In this document: in pieces, positions 34,701-45,231 of the stretch
Numbering within the stretch: position 1 is the stretch's first letter
How the letters are laid out: the number at the start of each line of letters is the position of its first letter
The notes under the pieces: model-generated
What the model was told of the DNA's origin: nothing
What the model saw: only the letters and a program-made list of their open reading frames with translations
Database searches by the model: none
Translations under genes and position numbers: made by a program
Assembly (NCBI GenBank): GCA_903813345.2
Contig: CAIIXF020000011.1
Span: 6,660,571 to 6,724,570 of the forward strand
DNA: 64,000 bases
Direction: 5' to 3'
Source: Owenia fusiformis
Lineage: Eukaryota > Annelida > Polychaeta > Sabellida > Oweniidae

Positions 34701-36752
34701 ATTAGAGCTTTCTGTTTTGAATATGAGAAAGACTGGGATGAGGGTATACCCTTGCTTCTGTTTGCTACCAGGGAGGCTAAGCAAGAATCATTAGGGTTCA
34801 GTCCATTTGAGCTAGTATTTGGTCATTCTGTGCGTGGTCCACTTAAATTGCTCAAAGAAAAGTGGCTGTCAGAAACTGAAAAGTTTAATCTGCTGAACTA
34901 TGTCACTGGGTTTAAAGAGCGCCTATCAAAGGCTTGTGAAATAGCCAAAGAAAATTTGCTAAATAGCCAAAATAAAATGAAAACTTGGTATGACAGAAAA
35001 GTCAAAGAAAGATCTTTCCAGCCAGGTGACAAAGTTCTTATATTGCTGCCACTTCAGACAAATCCATTACAGGCAAAATTCTATGGTCCTTATGTAGTGG
35101 ATTCCAAGGTCAATGACCTCAATTATATTGTCAAAACTCCAGATAGGCGCAAAGAAACACAACTGTGTCACATCAATATGATGAAAAAGTACTTTGAGCC
35201 GGACAAAGAGCCTGGCTCAGTTAAACCTGTAGTCACTTTGGCACCTGCCCTTGTAAAAGAAACTGATCTACAAGATTCAGATGATATCACTTATACTGAT
35301 TTGGACTATGAAGATATCAAAGGTTTGTCTAGGTTAAAGAACTCTGAAGTATTATCAAATCTAGATCATAAATTGCATCATGTGACAAATGATCAAAAAC
35401 AGCAAGTCACAGAATTAATTCATGAGTTCACTGATATCTTCTCTGATGTACCGACTAAGACATCTATAGCTTATCATGATGTTGAAGTCCAAGATGTAAC
35501 CCCTATTAAGCAACATGCTTATAGAGTTAATCCATCAAAATCTGAAGATTTGAGAGCTGAGGTCAATTATATGTTAGAAAATGACATAATTGAAAAGAGC
35601 AATAGCCCATGGAGTTCACCTGCTTTCATTGTTCCAAAATCAAATGGTGGACGTAGGCTAGTAGTTAATTATATCAAGGTGAATCGAGTAACAAAGACCG
35701 ATTCTTATCCCATACCACGAATTGACGACTGCATTGACAAAATTGGAAATGCTAAATATGTCAGTAAATTTGATCTCCTCAAAGGATTCCTAGGGGTTCC
35801 ATTAACTGAAAGAGCAAAACAGGTATCTGCCTTTGTTACTCCTGATGGTTTGTACCAATTCAAAGTTATGCCATTTGGTATGAAAAATGCACCTGCCACA
35901 TTTCAAAGAATGATGAACAGCTTATTAGCAGATCTCAAAAACACTGGTGTATACATCGATGATGTAATAGTCTATTCTGACACTTTTGATGAACACATGT
36001 GTTTGCTGCGTAAGTTGTTTGAAAGAATCTCTCTGGCCAATTTAACCATCAATTTGGCCAAGAGTGAGTTTTGTAAAGCAACAGTTGAATATCTGGGCCA
36101 TGTGGTAGGTCAAGGTCAGGTCAAACCAGTGAGTGCCAAAGTGGAATCAATTACACAACTCCCAGCTCCTACTAACAAGAAAGAATTAATGAGAAGTCTT
36201 GGAATGGCTGGCTTTTATAGGAAGTTTTGTCCAAATTTCTCTTCAATTGCTCTTCCATTGACCAATTTACTTGGGAAAAACATCAAATATGTGTGGTCTG
36301 AGCAATGTCATACAGCCTTTGATAAAATCAAGGCCATACTAAGTGAAGAACCAGTGCTTGTTGCACCTGATTTTAGCAAGCCATTCAAAATTCAAGTAGA
36401 TGCTTCTGATGTAGGAATGGGGGCTGTCCTATTACAAGAAAATGATGGTATTGATCATCCAGTGTGTTATTATTCAAAGAAATTTGATAAGCATCAGAAA
36501 AACTACTCCACCATAGAAAAGGAATGTCTAGCATTACTTCTGTCATTACAACATTTTGAAGTATATGTTAGTGCACCAGTTCATGCAGTTACTGTATTTA
36601 CTGATCACAATCCGCTGACATTCCTTCATAGAATGAAGAACAAAAATCGTAGATTGTTGAGGTGGAGTCTGTTATTGTCAGAGTACAATCTCGACATAAG
36701 ACACATCAAAGGCAAGGATAATTTAATTGCTGATACTCTTTCAAGAGTGTAA
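31779..36752 (+). CDS. Gag-Pol polyprotein of Gmr1-like retrotransposon
   Basis: One uninterrupted frame of 1657 codons from the ATG at 31779; a TTG two codons earlier is an unlikely start. Order: Glu/Lys/Gln-rich coiled coil (about 81-154); capsid whose C-terminal part (about 236-326, with LRELMLIEQF) looks like a SCAN domain; zinc knuckle C393-C396-H401-C406; aspartic protease DTGAS (D480); Ser-rich linker (about 560-730); integrase with H799/H806/C836/C839 finger, D870, D929 and E965 (exact DX35E), then a GPY-type C-terminal module near 1100; reverse transcriptase with D1332 and YIDD at 1392-1395; RNase H with D1541 and D1609, ending at ADTLSRV. All catalytic residues are present, so it is likely active. 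Gag and Pol are fused with no frameshift. It makes and integrates cDNA copies. Confidence 0.95.
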   Translation: MSFEVETFLGSPSLEEFDSLKKTELLALAKHVGLAVKTSYRKGAIKNILVPYLVAEEILPEEALKLTVEPTQHVDPTEFQQQLQMRELELKLQNEMREKELQNEKEIRLREQEMQNEKEIREQEIQKEKEVELKRLEIEAQTKTDEHATMHQHFENRFDASKFLKFVPKFQEKNVDKYFTHFEKVAQSLDWPKSAWPVMLQSVFIGKASEIFASLSGEVCSDYDLVKNAILKAYELVPEAYRQKFRNAHKQSDQTHVEFAREQEQLFDRWLVSKDVSEEFKKLRELMLIEQFKNCVQYHIRTYLDEHKVETLSQAATLSDDYALTHKGSFIKGNPNSNFRGYQGNKPSYDTKSNQSSSSNTSNKAKDQSNSSQSSSSKSDQSNSSGPKSNVTCNYCKKPGHLISECYRIKNRREMSGSAHSNGCATVPISRKPIVWDSYTHTEKSTHSDIMEDYKPFMSEGSVSLSSDDTNSKPVKILRDTGASQTLLLEGVLPLSEESFTGTHILMQGIELGFTKVPLHRIHITSELVKGPVIVGVRPQLPVEGVALLLGNDLAGGKVSLDPIVSDQPCSIEDSVQEDSDIYPACAVTRAMAKRLADSGDSSVGDDFDSGFLSSLFDDECHSPLVKDGPYPILKANSSLKQPSVRAKQSSIEANSSLKKPIARGDSPSEQDHYFNAVSPALASPDEVSSSSASVHEVSSPPCSEVSSSISDSDSLKKDPHSKHMLIYEQEHDPSLIDLHKRCLTIDEADKVPVCFYKKDGILMRKWRPPEASPEDDWAIVHQIVVPKSYHKEILSLAHDSPMAGHLGVTKTYHKILNHFYWPKLKQDVQEYCRSCHTCQMVGKPNQKIPTAPLHPIPAFDEPFSKVLIDCVGPLPKTKSGNQYLLTILCMATRFPEAIPLRNIKAKNIVKSLIKFFTLVGLPKDLQSDQGSNFMSGLFQQVMDTLGIKQCKSSAYHPESQGALERYHQTLKTMIRAFCFEYEKDWDEGIPLLLFATREAKQESLGFSPFELVFGHSVRGPLKLLKEKWLSETEKFNLLNYVTGFKERLSKACEIAKENLLNSQNKMKTWYDRKVKERSFQPGDKVLILLPLQTNPLQAKFYGPYVVDSKVNDLNYIVKTPDRRKETQLCHINMMKKYFEPDKEPGSVKPVVTLAPALVKETDLQDSDDITYTDLDYEDIKGLSRLKNSEVLSNLDHKLHHVTNDQKQQVTELIHEFTDIFSDVPTKTSIAYHDVEVQDVTPIKQHAYRVNPSKSEDLRAEVNYMLENDIIEKSNSPWSSPAFIVPKSNGGRRLVVNYIKVNRVTKTDSYPIPRIDDCIDKIGNAKYVSKFDLLKGFLGVPLTERAKQVSAFVTPDGLYQFKVMPFGMKNAPATFQRMMNSLLADLKNTGVYIDDVIVYSDTFDEHMCLLRKLFERISLANLTINLAKSEFCKATVEYLGHVVGQGQVKPVSAKVESITQLPAPTNKKELMRSLGMAGFYRKFCPNFSSIALPLTNLLGKNIKYVWSEQCHTAFDKIKAILSEEPVLVAPDFSKPFKIQVDASDVGMGAVLLQENDGIDHPVCYYSKKFDKHQKNYSTIEKECLALLLSLQHFEVYVSAPVHAVTVFTDHNPLTFLHRMKNKNRRLLRWSLLLSEYNLDIRHIKGKDNLIADTLSRV

Positions 36753-37027
36753 TACCTCTATTTTTAAGAGGCTATTTGGCTTATACTGCATATGCTTGAG
36801 GCTTTATGTTGATATGATAAAAGAGATTGTACTTCGAATGTGATTTGATAATATTATTGTAATATGTTTTTGGGTTTTACTCAGTCTGAAACTGTATAAA
36901 TATTATTGTATTTGACTATTGTAAACAAAAGTTATGTAAGTCTCAACCTCATCTTTAAAAAAATGTAACCCTCGCTACACCAGATATTAATGTAAAAGTT
37001 TTTCATTGTATTCAAAACTTTTCTTTT

Positions 37028-37038
37028 AAGGAGGGAGG
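37028..37038 (+). other. Polypurine tract
   Basis: AAGGAGGGAGG directly before the 3' LTR, the expected plus-strand primer. The 275 bases between the Gag-Pol stop and this tract hold no env-like frame. Confidence 0.9.
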
Positions 37039-37853
37039 TGTTACAGTATTATATTCTATTATATTCACATTAAGTTTAGTTTATCAATATGCATATACTG
37101 TAACTGATCTTCATTAGAGATCTTAGGTCAAATCAAGGTCACAATGACATTATATCTTGTAAACATAACTGAACTGAATGACTCATTAACTCTTGGCCTT
37201 CTAGAAAGTACTGGAACTTTAATCATTTAAACAAGATTGAATCATGTGACTTAAGATGTCCAATCAGTGTTATTTTCTAGAAATCGTAACTTCTTGAAAC
37301 ATCTGGACTTTGCCTTTGAACTATATAATGAGAGAGCTGATTTGGGCTGTTAGCAGAATTTCAAAGTTGATCAAAGGACATCTTCTTATATTAGCGGAAT
37401 ATTACAGACACCTACTGTGGGAACATTTATAACACTACAAACACACAACCTGAGGACTTTATATGGACATATATTACAACACACACTATATACGGATTAT
37501 CATATACATTCGTGGATTATCATAAACATTTGTGGATTATCATCAAACATTTGTGGATTATCATCAAACATTATTGGATACAAACATTATAGGATTACAA
37601 CAAACATTATTGGATTATTACAAACATTGGAGAACTATTAACGATTATTGAAACATTTCGTGATCTGGAACTTTCACAAGGATCGTCAACGACATTTATC
37701 GACATCAAGAATAAGCCGTATCATTGATTGGACATCACTTAAGTATTAAACCTCCTTTATATTATTGTTATATTATTTAGTTTTCAAAATATAAATATAT
37801 TGTTATCATATTTTAATTGCTGTTTTTACTTTCTGTTATTTTCGTACGTAACA
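37039..37853 (+). repeat. 3' LTR
   Basis: 815 bp, offset exactly 6187 bp from the 5' LTR and, by eye, identical to it. The CTAG target duplication follows at 37854-37857. Confidence 0.95.
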
Positions 37854-37857
37854 CTAG

Positions 37858-39304
37858 TCATTTATAAATGTCTAAGAATATTTTTGTATGTTGTATCTAC
37901 CCTGCATTCACATCAATAGGCCACCCCACCCTCTGACTGTAACCAGTGATTTTCCAGTTTTGGTGATTCGGTGGTGTTTAGTGGGAGTCTGAATGTGATA
38001 TGAACGTTTTAAGTAAAAATGTGGTATCCTGATTTTCTGACTGCATACTATGAATAGATATGAGCAGAATCAAAAAGTATCTCTCATCTAAAGAGTATAG
38101 ATTATGTTTAGTTCTTACAGAGGGTAGTGAATTATCTCACATTCAGCATTTTTTGGTCATCTATCTTGATAATCGTGCAACTTCAAAACAGAAAGATGAC
38201 AGTTATTTAATAAGACAATTACAATTATATAGTAACAGTTAGGAAATGTTAATATATTACTTGATTTCAGTAAGCAAGGGGTTAAGTGTTCACCTTGGAT
38301 GTCAAGGGGTTAAATTGTTTAAATGTTCACCTTGGGTGCCAAGGGGTTAAATTGTTTAAAAATTTGACTTTGAAATTAGTATCATCTATTGTCAAATTCT
38401 TATAGTACCTGGCAATAAAATATATAAATTTAAAATGCAAAATAGAGTTAAAAAGGTGAAATCAGCAATAATAAAGGAAATAAGCATAACAATCTCCCTT
38501 TAAATTATGAAAATATAAGAAAATTATGGAAGTTTGACATTTAAAAACAGAAAATCTAGAAAATGATCATGTTTAGGGAGTTATTTGAAAAACAGGTCAT
38601 TAAAGATTCAGGTATCACAAGAATGAAGCTGTCAGTCCTTGAGTTTAATAATGTTAACTGGACTCAACTCTTTTGTGTTATGATGTCATATATTTGTCAT
38701 TTTGATCTATGTATTTGCCGTGAATTTTTACTTGTGAGGTATTTGACATTGTGTCTTTTCCATGCATCTTCTCAAATAGGTAAGCATGAATATGGATGAT
38801 TGTGTGCAGTACATACATCTATGTCAAGAATCAGATTCAGTTTGAATGTCATAGAATAATTTCTAAGATTTAAACAAGGGATGATATTCGACCTGGGGTA
38901 GGTATTACTTAAAAAGATACATTTGACTGATAGTTTTTGGATGTTATTATGTTCTGACATTCTTTGGAGTCTATTTTGATTTGATGAAATTTTGAAAGTG
39001 AAACTAAAATTTCTTGAGTCCTTGTGACTCAATTTTTCTGAAGGTTGATGACTGATACCTAAGAACCATAGGATGTTAAGTAGAAGATACCTTTATGGAC
39101 TATTTTGTGTTTTATGACATTTTAGGTCTATCTTGGGGCTCTTTTTCACTTTAAACTAAGAGATAACTCATCTTTTATGGTTAAACACAGGGGAGGATGA
39201 CAGGAATATAGCATTAAAGCGGGAAAACTTGGTAATAAAGGATACAAGACCAATGGTTTGAAGTGCTGAAAGAGCAGAAAGTGTTATACAATGAATAAAG
39301 TAAC
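37858..39304. other. No gene recognised
   Basis: AT-rich. A short direct repeat of GTTCACCTTGG-TG-CAAGGGGTTAAATTG lies at 38287-38356, and an R9 copy at 38450-38550. Confidence 0.35.
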
Positions 39305-39602
39305 TACCCTTTGTATTCGTTTGACTTCACTTCTTAAAAGAGAGCTTCGTCTTCACTCTTTCAAACTAAAATAAACCTGTGAACTCACCGCGCCAATCAG
39401 TGTTCGTCAGCCAAATTTGACCGACGTTCTATATATGGTCATTCCCTCTGACGTCATCGTTGAGCCCGGAATAGACCAATGACATGCGCATATTTAATTA
39501 GAACGCATTTGGCGCCCCCTGTCGTGGGGGCGAGGCTACTAAACTGTAATATGGTCTCTACTAGGCAGAGTGTAGTTTAACTAGACTCTGCACGCAGGCT
39601 AT
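39305..39602 (-). repeat. Promoter-like repeat R1, inverted copy
   Basis: The opposite-strand match to 9510-9885, close along most of its length. CCAATCA, TATATATGG, CTCTGACGTCATCG (perfect CRE), GACCAATGACATG and GTGGGGGCGAGG (GC box) appear in the mirrored order. A segment of about 70 bp present in the 9.5-kb copy (after the GC box) is missing or replaced here. Confidence 0.65.
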
Positions 39603-41852
39603 AAAGTAACATATACTCAGAATATACCAGACTAAATTATTTGACATTTTTTAAGGTTAGAGAACATCATTTCAAGATTTCTCCAAAATCTCATTCTGAA
39701 ATTCATCACACTTTCTGTTTTTTAACTAGCAGTGAAGGAAATGGACAAAACTGCTATGATTTCTCACATTTGCAAATCCTCACCAATCATGGGCCTAGCG
39801 CTAATTTTCTAAGTAGTACGCCACCACAGGAACAAGAGTTGAATGACGCAAAAAATGAGCGTTTAGGGGGTCTGGGGGGGTTCTTCCCCCAAGAAAATTT
39901 GGAAATTTGGTTGTATTTGCAAATTTGCAATCATCTGAAACGCCTGTGCGTACCCAGCGTATCAGGCACTACGGCCATGCTAATTTGATTATTGAATATG
40001 TGTGTATTATTTACAAGGTGCAAGGCAATTTTCAATTTTTCATTTTGTATAACACATGCTTGTTAATTAAATGTTGGGGGAATCATTAATTATTCTACCA
40101 TGTGAAGAAGAGCCAGTACAACAGATTATAATCTTTTTATATAGTTTATGTCCCTGAGTAGCATCTTTACAAGAAAAAATCACTTCTCTCTAGGCAAGAA
40201 GTGTGAGCTTTTAACACTAGTGGAAGATGCTTCAAAATATATAAACAACCCCAGATGTTTAGAATAAATCCCATCATTGTAGAGTCATTGTATGTATTTA
40301 CTAAATCTGATAGGTTGTTAGAGGTCATGTGATCTGTGAGGGGATTCTGGGGGATTGGTTTCTGGGAATAAACTGAGAGAAAATTAGTTGATGTATGGTT
40401 TTTAAGGCACCCAGCAAAAACAAGGTGTGTGTTCTGTAGACATAGTCCATCAGGGTCATATGTTCATGATGTATGTTTTTGCATAATTAGTAAAAACGCA
40501 AATGCTTTAGAAGTCTACTAGAAAATTTAATTAAAGTTCTAATTTACAGTGTTTTTGTTTATTTTTGCAAGAAGCATTTATTTATTTTTTGTATGTGATT
40601 TATTTTAGATGTGGGTGTTGATAATGGACTTCTCCCCAGTTGGGACCTTGAATCAAGTTTTTTCAGTTGTTTCCTGTAAAAGTAGAACTCTTCATGAATC
40701 TTTGTTGTTTCTTGTTAGTCCTCTATGGGGTTCCTTCATGGGAAATTCTAGCATTTACAGACCATATCTTGACCTACTGCTTGTTTTGGTAATCAGACAA
40801 TATACGACCTGCCCAAATAGACTTCGAGCATCCTCTTTTCGGATGGTTATACAATATTAGTCAGAATGAGTTCTTGGGGCACCATCCCTAGGCAGCAACA
40901 GAGATGAATTCATAAACTAATCCCTTTATAAATATTTATTGAAATCAGTTATGTTATAATCAGAAGCCTTAAAATGTATAGATTGAAGTCTTTTGTAAAA
41001 TCTGTTGATGATACCATGGACTAATCCACAGGTGTTCAAGTTAAACATAATCAGCATTTAGCCTTATGAATATCCCATAGGTATTGATATGGTACTAAAT
41101 TATTATCATGCTGAATGTATCATCTTTCTAAATCTGTTTACTATTGTTATCATTACACTTATGCGATGTAAACAACAATACTTGAACAATAATTAGACAT
41201 ACCATAATCATAAATACTAGAACATGTGTAACTAACCATAAATCCTAAAGCTTTTACAGAATGATAAGGCACTAGACATTAAAACCATTGATTATTTGAA
41301 GACCAACAATACAATATGCTACTACAAAATCACATGCGTATTAAGTTTTCTTAACATTTCTTAACAATTCTTGCAAGATTATTTTAATTAATTTTATCTC
41401 AAATCCTTATTTATAGACAGACTTATCAATAAGTTCTGTTTTTGGGACAAGATGAACATAGATATAATATTTGTAAAGTAAACAATACCAATTTTAATCA
41501 GTTATGGTATTTGAAGAATAGAGTGAAGTTGAACCCTGGAGCATGTGAAGCTGAATTTCACTAATACGTATAATTGTTCTCATTTAAGAGTGCATGTTAT
41601 TTTAAGATTTTTAGATTTATTTTAAGACTTTTGGGCTCTAGTTTCATTTGATCATTATTGATAAAAGTGAATTTGACCCTGGAGCCAACGAGGATAATAT
41701 CAATGAGCTTTAAATAACATTTTAATTTTTAAAAAAAAGCGTTATGAGTATTTCCACTTGAAGTAAACAATATTTCCCATAAACTTATTGATCAGATTTT
41801 CAGTTCAGGATACTTTTCTTTGATAATTTTCACTTATTATTTTTTCCATGTA
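39603..41852. other. No gene recognised
   Basis: AT-rich. Open frames at 39641-39988 and 40609-40860 lack splice or homology support. At 41826-41852 begins the pre-insertion flank of the next element. Confidence 0.35.
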
Positions 41853-42712
41853 CAGTAAAACCTGTCCGATGGAATACCTCTCTGTAGGGAAAACCTATGA
41901 ACAAGGAATGCTTTTCAAAAGAACCAAATATTTTTCCATTGACTTACATGTTAACAGTCCCTCTCTGTAGGGAAAACCTGTGAACAGGGAACAAGGAACA
42001 CTATTTTGGGGCAAATTATGAAAATTCACCTGTGAACAAGGAATATGGAATATTGGCGACACTGTATATTCCATTATATTTCAGAGGTGTGAAAGTCTTA
42101 AGCCAATATCTGAATATAAAAAGCTTGGATTAATATGATTGAGATTAAGATAAGCCAATTGTTTACATGATGTAGCATCGCACCCACTGTTAATTACCCT
42201 GATTTATTTTAAAACTAATACTAATCTGTTTGTTACTTATTGTTACTTATTATCATGACACTAATTCTTCCTTTCAAAAACCTAATTGCGTCAAACCGCT
42301 TGTGATAATCTAGGGACTGACACAATTGTTTTATGGAGATAACAGATAGTAAGTACACGGTCATGTTGAGCCAAATCTCTAACTGTTTTACTGATCTAAT
42401 TCTAGATTATCAATGATATAAAATGGGGTTGATGAAACTTGAAATTTAGTTCTTAGCAATATATCTCTACACATCAATTCAACAATTACATCAACTAGAC
42501 ATCATTGGACGCTAGCAGCAGCTAAAATCAACATGGGGAAAACGTAACCAAGTATGGAGCCGGCATTTGTACAATCAATCAACATATATACAAAATGCTT
42601 ATTCGGCAATTCTGAGTTTGCTGAAAGTGCGGCCCCTCTCTATAGGGAAAACCTCTGAACAAGGAAACTTTCCTTCAGTCCCAAGAGCATTCCCTGTACG
42701 CAGGTTTTACTG
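41853..42712. mobile_element. 860-bp pogo-like non-autonomous element, TA-flanked
   Basis: Ends CAGTAAAACCTGTCCGATGG and GTACGCAGGTTTTACTG are inverted over 13 bp, flanked by TA (41851-52, 42713-14). Just inside both ends, and in between, are copies of CTCTCTGTAGGGAAAACCT and GTGAACAAGGAA. The flanks join to CCATGTATTTTCAGAGGTGT, which occurs uninterrupted at 42993-43008 after a matching upstream segment, a paralogous empty site confirming exact ends. There is no transposase. CAG…CTG ends with a TA duplication indicate the pogo/Tigger group. Confidence 0.8.
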
Positions 42713-42998
42713 TATTTTCAGAGGTGTAATGATTGGAATTCGGTAATTGATATTTTGTTCGTTGGGATTTGCTACTCCGCGGAGTTGCCGTTATTATTAT
42801 TAAGTCTCCAACTTCTTTGTGGAAGGCATTTGGCGGTTTGCATCAGTCGTCAGTGATTGTAACAAATGGAAGGCGGTGACATATTGCATGTTAATGCCTT
42901 GTTTAAACTGAGTGTTGGTATACAGAAACTTGGTGATTAAATTTTCAGATTGTGGTACTTTTCATTGATAATTTTCACTCATCATTTTTTCCATGTAT

Positions 42999-43109
42999 TT
43001 TCAGAGGTGTAACCCTGATGTGTTGAGGGGCAAAGTGCAATAATTCAAGATGTCTGCCGCATCATCGTCAAAGGCTCAGTCGACTCATAGTGTAGAAGAA
43101 ACAATTAAG
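42999..43109 (+). CDS. Candidate first coding exon of a plus-strand gene (MSAASSSK…)
   Basis: An acceptor (CCATGTATTTTCAG) precedes about 50 bases of untranslated leader, then ATG at 43050 with 20 codons ending THSVEETIK and a consensus donor AAG|GTAAGA. Ser/Ala-rich start, phase 0 end. I could not find the next exon; it may lie in the overlapping region of the minus-strand genes or beyond. The 5' leader would need an upstream exon, for which the CCAAT/NRF-1 site at 28.3 kb is one remote candidate. Family unknown. Confidence 0.4.
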
Positions 43110-43134
43110 GTAAGAATATTTTGTTAATAACAAG

Positions 43135-43560
43135 TTAATGTCACAAGTGGTGACATATTGTATGGTCTCCCAACTTTTTTGTGGATGGTGTTAACTGTTC
43201 AGCGCTTGGTGTTTGGCATCTATAAAAGCATCTTTAACAGCGATCGGCATCTGTAATTAGTAACAAATGGCGGGTGGTGACATTTTGCATGTTATTGCTT
43301 TGTCTTATATTTTTAGGTGAGCAGGTGTCATTACCAAGATGACATATTGTTATATGTATATGCCACCATTTATTATGACATGCGTTTGACATCATCAGTC
43401 AGTAATGGGCATCTGTGACAAATTGTTATACTTTTGTTACAATTTACAGTAACTTTTCAGATTGTGGCATGTTGTCATGGTAATGCATGTCACACTTTTA
43501 TTTAGGAAAAGCATTTTTGTTTCAGTAATATGATTATTTCAGGTACTCATGAGGGAGATA
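43135..43560. repeat. R6 block, part of the segmental duplication flanking the gene pair
   Basis: GTGGTGACATATTGTATGGTCTCCC, TTTGTGGATGGTGTT and AACAAATGGCGGGTGGTGAC (43135-43305) are matched at 61620-61765. GGCATGTTGTCATGGTAATGC followed by a GAGGGAGAT-type end (43320-43560) is matched at 57118-57310. All are in the same orientation. A related piece lies at 42800-42900. Confidence 0.6.
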
Positions 43561-44148
43561 ATTTTATAGATATAACTTTCTCTATCAGGTTATTGGCTCG
43601 TGCTGAGGCAAGAGCCATATCTCACTTGGTTTTAGTAGTAAGTGATAACGACAATGGACTGAGGTTAAAACGTTAGTTTACTAGTAGAAAACCTGATGAG
43701 TTAATATTTATTAATGGAAATGAGTTAATTCCTCGAGCAAAAGTTTAACCCTAAGGTGTTAGTTTATAATAAAATTGCGTTAGAGAGGGTTTCAAACGAC
43801 ATATACGCACAGTTTACGACAACTCCATGAAAACTGTGCACTGATTTTCGGCAACATGATTTCCTCAATACGACAGAAATACGAGCGACTTCTTAATTTA
43901 GAATTGTGAACAATTTACAGCATTAAAAAACTCCGAACATTTAACTATTTTATTAATATCTTCGGAGAACGAGAATCAAATTGACCCATCTTCACTTTTT
44001 GATATGTTTGGATGTTTTCTAAGAGGTCCAGGTACTCAGACTTTCACAATTTAGAGATCTTAATCAGTTCAAAATGTTCGGATTTTTCTACTTTTGCCGT
44101 TTGGTAAATTACAACCGCGTTAAAAGTCAGCTTGGTAATTTAATTATA

Positions 44149-44762
44149 CAGTGAAACTTGACTTAGAAAACACTTTTCTTTTAATAATATAATTAATAAA
44201 TTATGTAGTTCACATATTCATAATCAAGTTTTACATCTTTTTTATCTTGTGTTATATTTTCATATCCCTATTTATCAATACAATTTATTACAACACTGCA
44301 AACATCTCCTTCACACGAGCCTTCATTTTTTTAAAAATGATCTCTTGTTGGGAATTAAAGATAGAGAATTTCTCTTGTTCTGTTATAAAGATGGCGATGG
44401 TGTCTAAGTGAGACCTTAATGTAAAACATTGATAAAATGTCCATATATCACATGTTTAATACAAACTTGCTCAAATATTTTCTATCGAATTCTGTTTTTG
44501 CGATGTTTAAAATTAAAATGGTTTAAGTCATAATGTATCTTTCTAAAGTAATTAATAAACTGATATTTAATTTGAATCAGATTTTCAAATTATGGGAATG
44601 CCATTAGGCCATGTGGTCAGCTATGAACTATTTCTATTTACTGTGAATGTTTACACTTCTTCAAAATCCTGAGACCCTAATTGCAAATCCTTGAAATGTG
44701 AACACCTCCTTATCCAAGCTCTTTTAGCCGGTTCCAGTGTTTAGATTAGACCAAACTGACTG
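44149..44762. mobile_element. Degenerate 614-bp pogo-like element
   Basis: Left end CAGTGAAACTTGACTTAG after TA, right end TTAGACCAAACTGACTG before TA; these are diverged inverted copies of the CAGTGAAACCTGTCTAATC terminus. It contains GTGAACACCTCC, like the 23.2-kb element, and R7 (ATAAAGATGGCGATGGTGTC at 44388). The R7 block is also found downstream of the second gene at 57790. Confidence 0.4.
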
Positions 44763-45023
44763 TACTTACAGGTACTACTTTCACAGTTTTTTTTCAAATT
44801 TTTCAAAAGGTATGTCCCATGATCAGATTTGGAGGTGTTCTACTTATTCAGATTCACTTGGCATTAAGTCATTAAGGAAAAACTATTCCCATTAATGTGA
44901 GGTGTTCCACTTACAAAGATATACCACTCAACAGTTTTTACTTATATTTACAATGTGTTTTATTTATCTAAGCAGACTATATATCTATATACATATTTTT
45001 GCGTACATTTTAAAAAAAATTTT

Positions 45024-45029
45024 TTTATT
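45024..45029 (-). terminator. Polyadenylation signal AATAAA for gene B
   Basis: AATAAA on the minus strand about 200 nt beyond the TAG at 45232. It is the clearest signal near the end of the downstream gene. Confidence 0.4.
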
Positions 45030-45231
45030 CAGCATTAATACTACATACATTTAATACAATATACTATTTAGCTTGATTTTCCTTCTGGATATATTAAGCA
45101 TTTAATTACAATATTTTGCTATAAAATAAAATAATGGCCTGTTCACTACACTACGCTGAATCTTTTTATATATACATATTTTTTTATCATGTTGATTGTC
45201 CAATTGTAGTTGCTTTTTCACTGTTGTATAA

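Larger units (their letters stand above)
30852..37853 (+). mobile_element. Intact Ty3/gypsy LTR retrotransposon, Gmr1-like
   Basis: A 7002-bp element with 815-bp LTRs (30852-31666, 37039-37853) that start TGTTACAG and end CGTAACA. CTAG flanks both sides (30848-30851, 37854-37857) as a 4-bp target duplication. It contains a primer-binding site, one Gag-Pol frame and a polypurine tract. I saw no difference between the two LTRs when comparing them by eye, so insertion is very recent. The pol order protease-integrase-RT-RNase H is that of the Gmr1 group of Ty3/gypsy elements, unlike the usual gypsy order with integrase last. There is no env-like frame after pol. Confidence 0.95.

Noticed and set aside
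33900-36752. IN-before-RT order as an assembly error or two elements joined
   Set aside because: The frame is continuous, the LTRs match, and the order is the known one for the Gmr1 group.
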